A DNA stretch of 47,268 nucleotides from a bacterium (GTDB taxonomy: Bacteria > Zhuqueibacterota > QNDG01 > DTFT01): NCBI GenBank assembly GCA_016933415.1, contig JAFGAX010000206.1:1-47268 (forward strand), written 5' to 3'. Positions 26,278 to 34,273 of this stretch are shown piece by piece. Positions within the stretch are counted from its first letter, which is position 1, and each line of letters begins with the position of its first letter. Both the position numbers and the translations under genes were made by a program. Under the pieces are notes generated by a model, which was not told the origin of the DNA, searched no databases, and saw only the letters and a program-made list of their open reading frames with translations.

Positions 26278-28759
26278 GTCGCAGATCCGCCAGTACCGGG
26301 GTGAATACGGGCGGTACCGGAAGTACGCGGAGGTCCTCAGGGAAATACTCGAGGCGGCGTGCCGGGACCGGGCGCCGCTGGCCATCGTTCAATCCAGGGC
26401 CAAGACGGTGTCCAGCTTTGCCGAAAAGATCGTTCGTAAACCGACCGCGGATCCCATTCATGATTTCACCGATCTCTGCGGAGCCCGGGTGATCACCAAC
26501 ACGCGGAACGAGGTGAAACGCCTGTGTCGTTTCATCCGGGACCATTTCAGGATCGACGAGGAAAACAGCCAGGACACGTTCGAGCGGCTGAAGACTTCGG
26601 AATTCGGCTATCTGTCGGTCCATTATATCGTGCAGATCGACAGGCCGAGCGTGCTGGGCGTCCGCATCCCGAAGGAGATCGGCGGCAGAAAGGCGGAGAT
26701 CCAGGTGCGCACCCTGCTCCAGCACGCCTGGGCCAACATGAGCCACGACCTGATCTACAAGAACCGTTTCGACGTGCCGCAGCGGTGGACTCGGAATCTG
26801 GCGAGAACGTCGGCCCTGCTGGAACAGGCCGACTCCGTTTTCGATGACGTGCTCCGGGAGCTGGAGGCCTACCGGTTTCATTACGGCGTCTTCTCGGGAA
26901 AATCGAAGTGGGAGGAGGAATTCGCCAGTCTCGAGAGGATCATCCGGAACGAGCCGGATGAGACCAACAAGCCCTCCATTGCGCTGCGTATCGCCCGCAT
27001 GCACAAATCCAGGTGGAACTGGGACGGAATCGTCGCCTGTTTGCGGCCCTACGGAGGCAGGGAGTGCCGCGAGAGGCCGGAAATCGTCCTGGAATACGGA
27101 TATGCGCTCTGCCGGAAGCACAGGGACCGGCCGCTCGGCCGGGACTATCTCAGGGGGCAGGCGTTGATGGCCGAAGCGGTCCGGCTGAGCACGGACGAAA
27201 ACCGGGCCGACGCGCTGAGCCGTCATGCGTGGTCCTACGAGAACATCAAAGGCCGTGAAACGAAGGCGCGGGAGCTCTATCGGCTGGCGCTGGACGCCGA
27301 TCCGAAGGATCCCTACGTGTTCGCTTCGTTCCTCGAGTATGAACTGTACTGCAGCCGGGACGACCGGTTCATTGAGTACATGAAACCGTCGCTCCTGCGG
27401 GCTGTCGACGCCTGCCGGTCCCATGTCCGGGCGGGGATCGAGCTGCCCTGGGCCTTCTTCACGATGGGGAAGCTGCATCTGCTCCTGAACCAGCCGTATG
27501 AAAGCCTGTCCGCCTACGCCGCCGCCGTCCGGAGCTGCCTCGGAAAGGAGGCGTGCGGCCCGCGAGACGTGTTTCAGGAACAGCGGGATTTCCTGGTCCG
27601 GATCAACACTGCGCGGGAATGGCCCGCCGCGCATCGTTGGGTCGAGAGAATCCTCATTCTGGCGCAGGCCGTCCGCTTCGGTGACTCCCGGGCCGTCGGT
27701 CAATTGAACGCTTTGCGCAGAAGGCGGGCGACCTTTGCCGTACCCGTCGTGATCGTTGCGGGCGGAACGGACGCATCGGTCCAAGCCCGGATGGAGGAAT
27801 ACCGGCCTGCGCTGACGCGGGCCTTTGACGGTTTTTCCGGAACCGTCATTTCGGGCGGGACCCGGGCCGGTATCCCCGGGCTGATCGGGGAAATCGCGCG
27901 GAACGCCTCACGACGAAAGGGATACGGATTCGCGGCCGTGTCCTATCTCCCCGGAAAGGTTCCGGCCGGCGTCGAGATCGATCAGCGGTACCGCGAGCGC
28001 ATCGTTCTCGATGGGGACGATTTCACGCCGGAACAGCCGATCCAGAACTGGATCGACATGATCGCATCGGGGATCAACCCGTCCGACGTCAGGGTGCTGG
28101 GCATTAACGGGGGCCGGATCGCCGCGTTCGAATACAGGCTCGCCCTGGCGCTGGGCGCCCGCGTCGGGATCGTCCACTCCAGCGGGAGGGCCGAGTCGGA
28201 AATTCGGCAGGATTCCCGTTTCAGCGCGCCGGACAATCTTCTGTGGCTTCCGCTGGATGACATGACCCTCCGGGCGTTCGTCAATCCCGGAAAGACAGTC
28301 ATGTCGTCCGACCATCTGGACAGGGCGGGAAGGGCCATTCATGCCGCGTTCCTGTCGGAGAACCGCCATCGGGTCGCCGATCCGGGCATGCTTCCGTGGG
28401 AAGAACTGGCGGAGGATCTGAGACAATCCAACCGGGACCAGGCCGCGTACGCCGTCCAGATTCTGGGGGCCGTCGGTTACGGCGTCCGGAAATCCGCGGC
28501 CGCGCGGGTTCCCGTCCGGTTTTCGAAAAAGGAAATCGAAATCATGGCGGAGATGGAACACGGCCGGTGGGTCGTGGAGCGGCTCTGCAGCGGATGGCGG
28601 TACGGGGAAAAAAGGGATCCGGTGAATCGGATCAGTCCCCACCTGGTGCCATGGAAGGAACTCGCGGATAAATTCAAGGAATATGACTGCATCGCAGTGC
28701 GCAAATGGCCGGATCTGCTGAAAAATGCGGGATTGGAGATTTATCGGTTGAAACGATGA
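26252..28759 (+). CDS. RelA/SpoT-type nucleotidyltransferase - TPR - LSDAT/SLOG - RyR multidomain protein
   Basis: N-term DFTDLCGARVITNTRNEV...FGYLSVHYIVQID...AEIQVRTLLQHAWANMSHDLIYK (RelA/SpoT synthetase); middle TPR; VVIVAGGTDA...GTVISGGTRAGIPGLIGEIA...VRVLGINGGRIAAFEYRLALALGARVGIVHSSGRAESEI (LSDAT/TRPM-type SLOG); C-term EIEIMAEMEHGRWVVERLCSGWRYGEKRDPVNRISPHLVPWKELADKFKEYD (RyR). RBS GGAGG at 26241. Confidence 0.88.
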   Translation: MRIRPAPVESQIRQYRGEYGRYRKYAEVLREILEAACRDRAPLAIVQSRAKTVSSFAEKIVRKPTADPIHDFTDLCGARVITNTRNEVKRLCRFIRDHFRIDEENSQDTFERLKTSEFGYLSVHYIVQIDRPSVLGVRIPKEIGGRKAEIQVRTLLQHAWANMSHDLIYKNRFDVPQRWTRNLARTSALLEQADSVFDDVLRELEAYRFHYGVFSGKSKWEEEFASLERIIRNEPDETNKPSIALRIARMHKSRWNWDGIVACLRPYGGRECRERPEIVLEYGYALCRKHRDRPLGRDYLRGQALMAEAVRLSTDENRADALSRHAWSYENIKGRETKARELYRLALDADPKDPYVFASFLEYELYCSRDDRFIEYMKPSLLRAVDACRSHVRAGIELPWAFFTMGKLHLLLNQPYESLSAYAAAVRSCLGKEACGPRDVFQEQRDFLVRINTAREWPAAHRWVERILILAQAVRFGDSRAVGQLNALRRRRATFAVPVVIVAGGTDASVQARMEEYRPALTRAFDGFSGTVISGGTRAGIPGLIGEIARNASRRKGYGFAAVSYLPGKVPAGVEIDQRYRERIVLDGDDFTPEQPIQNWIDMIASGINPSDVRVLGINGGRIAAFEYRLALALGARVGIVHSSGRAESEIRQDSRFSAPDNLLWLPLDDMTLRAFVNPGKTVMSSDHLDRAGRAIHAAFLSENRHRVADPGMLPWEELAEDLRQSNRDQAAYAVQILGAVGYGVRKSAAARVPVRFSKKEIEIMAEMEHGRWVVERLCSGWRYGEKRDPVNRISPHLVPWKELADKFKEYDCIAVRKWPDLLKNAGLEIYRLKR

Positions 28760-28773
28760 ATTTTCAGAATCCG

Positions 28774-28785
28774 TTTCACGTGAAA
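28774..28785. promoter_or_regulatory. Perfect 12-bp palindrome TTTCACGTGAAA downstream of the signalling gene
   Basis: Directly read; 15 bp after the stop codon. Confidence 0.4.
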
Positions 28786-28801
28786 ATCCGGCATCTCGAT
28801 T

Positions 28802-28827
28802 GAATCTGACAGCGAGCGGATTCCCCG
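28802..28827 (+). repeat. Copy 1 of dispersed 26-bp repeat GAATCTGACAGCGAGCG(G/T)ATTCCCCG
   Basis: One mismatch to 29351-29376. Both are followed by CCCGCnnnGCGGG-type hairpins. Confidence 0.9.
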
Positions 28828-28921
28828 GTCCCGCAATGCGGGATCAAGCTGCAGATGCTGGCGATTGAAGACTTGGCCGGACCTAGCAACAAGATTTGTT
28901 TTTATTGAAGGCCCGCGGCTT

Positions 28922-29005
28922 GTCTTCAATAATTCACAAATACAATAGCTTGATCCCGCTCAACGGGGTCTTCAATAATTCACAAATACAATAGCTTGAT
29001 CCCGC
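28922..29005. repeat. Two identical 38-bp direct repeats (period 46 bp)
   Basis: GTCTTCAATAATTCACAAATACAATAGCTTGATCCCGC at 28922-28959 and 28968-29005. Confidence 0.95.
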
Positions 29006-29284
29006 GTAGCGGGCCCCGGGGTAAGCGAGCGAATATAATATGTCTCTTCTCTACAGATAGAAGATTCGCCGCAAGGCGGCACCAGGCTATTCTATCTTTA
29101 CGCTTCATTGTTTTACGGAAAGAATGGCTCGGTCTTGCGCTGCGGGCGGCGGGGAGCCTCATCCCCTTGAATTGGCCGGAACGCAGAATGGGTGAGGATC
29201 ATCAACCGTGGTTTTTTTTCTTTGCCACACACCTTGTTCGCCGGGTTTTCAGGTTTTTTCAGACCGTTTAAGACACTCTACCCC

Positions 29285-29313
29285 TTGCGATCCCCAATAA
29301 ATTATGGTATATT
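29285..29313 (+). promoter_or_regulatory. Sigma70-like promoter upstream of the PKD gene
   Basis: TTGCGA (29285-29290) N17 TATATT (29308-29313). Confidence 0.45.
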
Positions 29314-29350
29314 ATACGGATAGCTTCAAAAATTATCTTCCTTCCGTTCA

Positions 29351-29376
29351 GAATCTGACAGCGAGCGTATTCCCCG
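29351..29376 (+). repeat. Copy 2 of dispersed 26-bp repeat
   Basis: See 28802-28827. Confidence 0.9.
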
Positions 29377-29458
29377 CCGCGTGCCTTCAATCAGAAGGCA
29401 TTGAATCGCCTGGTCCCGCGCAGCGGGGCGGCGGGGAGCTTCAATCCGGGAGGTTCCC

Positions 29459-32400
29459 ATGTTGAACCGCATCCAGTCCCTGTCCCAGCGCACGCTCCCG
29501 ATTCTCCTGCTCCTGATTCCCATATTATCCGACCCGTCACTGCCGGCTTCGGAGCGCCGGACGGACGTGAACTTTCTGGTGACAGCCGGACGGGACGCGT
29601 CCATCGCTTCCGGGGACAGCCTGTTCCGTTCCGTGTTCTTCATCCGCTGTCCGATCGGTTTTGAATCTCCCGTCTACGTCCGAATTTTCGACGCGGACGC
29701 AGGCGGCCGTTTTGACCAGCCGTCCAGCGGGGACAGCGCCCGTTATCGGGTTTTCGGCAAAGGCGCCATCCGGCGTTCCATCCGCTCCATCCATGACGCG
29801 CTCCCGGACGTAAAACCGCTGGTCGACCTTGAAATCGGTGAAGATGTGCTGTACGACGGCCAGTGGCGGACCCTGGCGGTTCTGCGGCCGGAGGACGGGC
29901 AGGAAGCGGAATCGATCCGCGAATTTCAGCTGATTGTGGACGGCGCAGCCGGTGCCGGGGTCAACCGGTACCGGCTTTTCGTCTCTTCCGAAGACAGCCG
30001 CAACACGCCGGTAGAAGGGCTGGTGATTGCGAGCCCGGTCGCGACCGTCCTGATCCCGGCATCCAATGTCCTGGTGACCCGCATTCCGTTCCGCATCCCT
30101 CCGGCGGCTTCCGGTCTTAAAATCACGGTTTTCGACGCAGAGGGAATGGGCGAATGCTATATCCAGACGGAAAAACGCCTGAAGATTCCGGTGCCGGTTT
30201 CCGGCAATATGGAATCGCGATCCACGCGTGTGGAACTCCTCCCGGAGGAGAGGGGCGGAAACGCCAGCCTCATGTTCGCGGGATCCCATCCCAGGCAGGA
30301 CCATGTCCAGTGCCGGATCGAGGACGATTCGGACGAAACCGTCGAATTTTTCCCGCCTGCGCTTCATTCCACGGACAACCGTCTGCCTTCGCCGATCATC
30401 GACCTTCAGCCGCTTTCGGACTGCGAGTCCGTGGTGCTCGACGCGTCCAGCTCATCCGATCCGGACGGGGATCAACTGTTTTTTGAATGGAAATCCGCGG
30501 GGGAGGCCATCGGCGCCGGACCCCGCATCGTCCACCGTTTTTCAGGACCGGGTCTGTACAAGGTCACACTGACGGTGCGCGACAATTCGGGATTCGTTGC
30601 GGACCGCAGGAAACTGGAACGGGACGTGCGCATCAATCAGCCCCCGGTTTCCCTGCCTGCCGCGCCTTCGGGCGGAGCGCCCGGAGAAATTCTCGTGTTT
30701 GACGGCAGCGGATCGTCGGACGCGGACGGCCGGATCACGGCCTGGCGCTGGGATTTCGGAGACGGGGCCGGCGCATCGGGCGCAGTCGCGCGGCACGCGT
30801 ACGCTGTACCCGGCCATTACCGGATCACTCTGACCGTGGAGGATGACAGCCGTTCGTTCTGCGCGTCGGACGGCCGATCCGTTTTCGTGCGAATCAATTC
30901 GCCGCCCGCGGCCCGTCTGAGAGTCCAGTCCCGGGCCGCGGTCGGGGAGGAAGTGCGTGCGGACGGCGGCGGATCGGATGACGCGGACGGAACTTTGATC
31001 CGATATGCATGGGATTTCGGTGACGGCGCGACCGCCGAAGGCGCAGGAGCCGGCCACCGATACACAGCGCCGGGCGTTTACCGGATCCGCCTGGCCGTGA
31101 CCGACGACGCGGGACGCATCAACAGCACGCAAACCGATTCCGCTCTGGTGCGGATCAATGCGCCGCCCGAGGCAAAGGGAAGCGCTCCGGCCGTGGTCGC
31201 GGCGCGTCAGGAGGCGCTGTTCGACGGTTCCGCGTCGCGCGATCCGGACGGCCGCATCGTCGCAATCGAATGGGATTTCGGGGACGGATCCCCATCCGCC
31301 TCCGGACCGGTCGTCCGGCACGCGTATGATCAGCCGGGCGTCTATGAGGCGATTCTGCGGGTTCGGGACGATTCGGGCGTGTCGAACGACACGGACACGC
31401 TCCGGATTTCCGTCCGTGTGAACGCGCCGCCCGTTCCGGACGCGGGCGGCGACCGGGTGCTGAACGAAAGCGTCGCGCGGTTCGACGCGTCCGCATCATC
31501 CGACACGGACGATCCGATTGTCCTGTACCGATGGGATTTCGGGGACGGAAAGTCCGCCGAGGGCCTGCGGCAGAGTCATGTGTACAGCCTGCCCGGCGTT
31601 TATGAGGTCAGCCTCACGGTCACGGACGCTTCGGGCACGGCATCCGCATCGCAGACGGATCGCATACGGGTCACGGTGAACCACCCGCCGGTCGCGGACG
31701 CGGGACCGGCCCGCACCGTGGCCCCGGGTGAGCCGGTGCTTCTGGACGGCGGATTCTCCAGCGACCCGGACGGCCGCATCGAATCGTTCCGCTGGGAAAT
31801 CGAACCCGGGATTTTCCGGGAGGGCCGGCGGGTGGAAGTGACGTTCGACCAACCCGGACTGCGCCAGCCCCTGCTGTTCGTCCGCGATGACGCGGGCGCG
31901 GAGGATGTTTTCGCGACCGAGGTCCGGGTCAATGCGCCGCCGGTTGCGGTTGCCGCGCCGGTTCCGGCGGCGGCGCCCGGCGACACCGTGGTTTTCGACG
32001 GGAGCGGATCCAGCGATCCGGACGGCCGAATCGCCGAGGCCGTGTGGGACTTCGGGGACGGAACGCCGCCAGTCAGCGGACTGCGGTCCGCCCACGTGTA
32101 TACGGAACCCGGCGTCTTCTCCGCGGTCCTGAGAATCCGGGACGACAGCGGCGCGGCCAACGGGGCGGCCTCTGCGGTGTGCGCGGCCGCCGTCAACCAC
32201 GCGCCTGAACCGGACGCGGGCGGCGACCGCAGCCAGTGCGGGCTGATGGTGGATTTCGACGGATCCGGAAGCCGGGACGCGGACGGCGACGGCCTGTCTT
32301 TGAGATGGGATTTCGGGGACAGCACCTCGGCTTTCGGCCGGCGGATCCGCCACCGTTACCCGAAACCGGGACTGTACCCGGTGCGGCTCATCGTGGACGA

Positions 32401-34273
32401 CGGCACCGGACTGACGAACGGCCGGGCCGAAACGTTCATCAAGGTTCACCTGCGTTCCGCGCCCGTGGCCGTTCTGGACGCGCCGGGCCAGGCGTGCGCA
32501 GGGGAAAACGTGCTGTTCGACGCGAGCCGGTCCCTTGACGAAGACCGCGACCTGCTTCTCTTTGAATGGGATTTCGGGGACGGATCAAAGGGAGAGGGGG
32601 CGACAGCCGAACACACCTTCCGGGCCGGAGGGTTGTACCGGGTGCTGGTGACCGTGCGGGACAACAGCGGACTGCCGTGCAATGCATCCACGGCCGCGGC
32701 CGTCATACGCGTCACCGACGCGCCCGTGGCGCAGGCCGGACCGGACCAGACGGTATGCGCCAATCAATCCGTGGTGTTCGACGGATCGGCTTGCGACGGC
32801 GGCAGTCGGCCCATTCAGGGATACGAATGGGATTTCGGCGACGGCGGCCAGGGCGGGGGCGTCCATGCGGCGCACGCCTACACGCGGCCGGGGCTGTACA
32901 CCGTGCGGCTCCGCATCACGGTGCCGGCAGAAGGGAATTGCGAAAATTTTTCAGAGGACGAGATGACCGTGCGGGTTCTGCCCTCTCCGGTCGCATCCTT
33001 CGAGGCGGACAGAGTCGTCTGTCCGGGAGCGGACGTGGTGTTTGATGCGGACCCTGCGGATCCTGATTCGGCCCGGACCGGCCGGTATGAATGGGATTTC
33101 GGCGACGGCGTCACGGGTTCCGGACTCCGGATGACGCACTGCTTCGTGAATGCGGGGACCTTCACGGTCCGCCTGACTGTGACCATGGACGGGGAGGAGG
33201 GCTGCCGGACGGCCGCGGCCGAACGGACGATCATCGTGAACGAAAGACCCGAGGCCGGAATCGAAACCGGGCGTGCCGGAAGGTCCGGACCGGGCGAGGC
33301 AGTCCGTTTCACTGCTTTTCAGAGCCGGGACGGGGACGGGCTCATCCGCTCCTACGCATGGGATTTCGGAGACGGGGAAAAAGCCGAAGGGATCGAGGCT
33401 GTTCATCGCTACCGTTCGCCCGGTGTTTTCCGGGCGGTTCTGCGGGTGGAGGACGACAGCGGTTCGGAATGCGGCACGGATACCGCTTCCGTGACCGTGC
33501 GGGTGGAAAAACCCGGTGATGTGTGGACCCCGGAAGGACCGGCGGCGCTGGCCGTCGGCGAACCCGGCATCTTCTCCGTACCGGAAAGCCATGCGTCCGG
33601 AGAAACGGTCTGGACGTTCGGGGACGGGGATACGCTGACCGGCCCCCGGGTTACCAAATCCTTCCGCGCCCCGGGAACCTGGCAGGTTCAGGCAGGCGAT
33701 TCGGGATCCTGGAGCCGGTCCCTGGCGGTACGGGTCGTGTCCGCTCCGCAAGTGACCGCGCCGGAACGCATGGACGCCGACGTCCGCGTGGGGGCCGAAT
33801 TCCGCGCTTCCGTTTCAGGACGGGATCTCGTCCTGCCCGCCGTGGTCTGGGATTTCGGCGACGGCCGCACGCTGGAGTCCAATCCGGCTGTCCATGCCTA
33901 TGAGAGGCCCGGAACCTTTACGGCATCCGTGACCGTGAGGGACGCCCGCGATCCGGCTGTCCCGGCAGCGGTACGGACGATGATTGTGACCGTGCACCCC
34001 GCTCCTGAGGCCCGGATTGAAATACAGCCCGACACTTTGTATGCGGGGGGCGGCCGGGACGAAGCGTCCTTTCTGGCCGTGCCCGCCGATCCGGATGTTC
34101 CCATTGCCGCGCAATGGGATTTCGGAGACGGGCGATCCGGACGGGGCGGCCGTGTTCTGCACGCGTACACCCGTCCGGGCGCATACACGGTCCGGCTCAC
34201 GGTCCGGAACACCCGACGTCCGGCCTCCGCACCGGTGACGGTCGAAAAACAGATACGGGTGTTGCCGCGATGA
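29459..34273 (+). CDS. Secreted multi-PKD-domain protein (about 15 PKD repeats)
   Basis: N-terminal signal-like LPILLLLIPILSDPSLPAS. Repeated xxWDFGDGxxxxG...HxYxxPGxYxVxLxVxD blocks. Confidence 0.92.
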   Translation: MLNRIQSLSQRTLPILLLLIPILSDPSLPASERRTDVNFLVTAGRDASIASGDSLFRSVFFIRCPIGFESPVYVRIFDADAGGRFDQPSSGDSARYRVFGKGAIRRSIRSIHDALPDVKPLVDLEIGEDVLYDGQWRTLAVLRPEDGQEAESIREFQLIVDGAAGAGVNRYRLFVSSEDSRNTPVEGLVIASPVATVLIPASNVLVTRIPFRIPPAASGLKITVFDAEGMGECYIQTEKRLKIPVPVSGNMESRSTRVELLPEERGGNASLMFAGSHPRQDHVQCRIEDDSDETVEFFPPALHSTDNRLPSPIIDLQPLSDCESVVLDASSSSDPDGDQLFFEWKSAGEAIGAGPRIVHRFSGPGLYKVTLTVRDNSGFVADRRKLERDVRINQPPVSLPAAPSGGAPGEILVFDGSGSSDADGRITAWRWDFGDGAGASGAVARHAYAVPGHYRITLTVEDDSRSFCASDGRSVFVRINSPPAARLRVQSRAAVGEEVRADGGGSDDADGTLIRYAWDFGDGATAEGAGAGHRYTAPGVYRIRLAVTDDAGRINSTQTDSALVRINAPPEAKGSAPAVVAARQEALFDGSASRDPDGRIVAIEWDFGDGSPSASGPVVRHAYDQPGVYEAILRVRDDSGVSNDTDTLRISVRVNAPPVPDAGGDRVLNESVARFDASASSDTDDPIVLYRWDFGDGKSAEGLRQSHVYSLPGVYEVSLTVTDASGTASASQTDRIRVTVNHPPVADAGPARTVAPGEPVLLDGGFSSDPDGRIESFRWEIEPGIFREGRRVEVTFDQPGLRQPLLFVRDDAGAEDVFATEVRVNAPPVAVAAPVPAAAPGDTVVFDGSGSSDPDGRIAEAVWDFGDGTPPVSGLRSAHVYTEPGVFSAVLRIRDDSGAANGAASAVCAAAVNHAPEPDAGGDRSQCGLMVDFDGSGSRDADGDGLSLRWDFGDSTSAFGRRIRHRYPKPGLYPVRLIVDDGTGLTNGRAETFIKVHLRSAPVAVLDAPGQACAGENVLFDASRSLDEDRDLLLFEWDFGDGSKGEGATAEHTFRAGGLYRVLVTVRDNSGLPCNASTAAAVIRVTDAPVAQAGPDQTVCANQSVVFDGSACDGGSRPIQGYEWDFGDGGQGGGVHAAHAYTRPGLYTVRLRITVPAEGNCENFSEDEMTVRVLPSPVASFEADRVVCPGADVVFDADPADPDSARTGRYEWDFGDGVTGSGLRMTHCFVNAGTFTVRLTVTMDGEEGCRTAAAERTIIVNERPEAGIETGRAGRSGPGEAVRFTAFQSRDGDGLIRSYAWDFGDGEKAEGIEAVHRYRSPGVFRAVLRVEDDSGSECGTDTASVTVRVEKPGDVWTPEGPAALAVGEPGIFSVPESHASGETVWTFGDGDTLTGPRVTKSFRAPGTWQVQAGDSGSWSRSLAVRVVSAPQVTAPERMDADVRVGAEFRASVSGRDLVLPAVVWDFGDGRTLESNPAVHAYERPGTFTASVTVRDARDPAVPAAVRTMIVTVHPAPEARIEIQPDTLYAGGGRDEASFLAVPADPDVPIAAQWDFGDGRSGRGGRVLHAYTRPGAYTVRLTVRNTRRPASAPVTVEKQIRVLPR

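Noticed and set aside
24967-26385. Minus-strand 472-aa ORF across the activator/NUDIX genes
   Set aside because: Antisense to two genes with textbook motifs; no recognisable domain.
28922-29005. Possible CRISPR array (two 38-bp repeats)
   Set aside because: Only two copies, 8-bp spacer, no cas genes.
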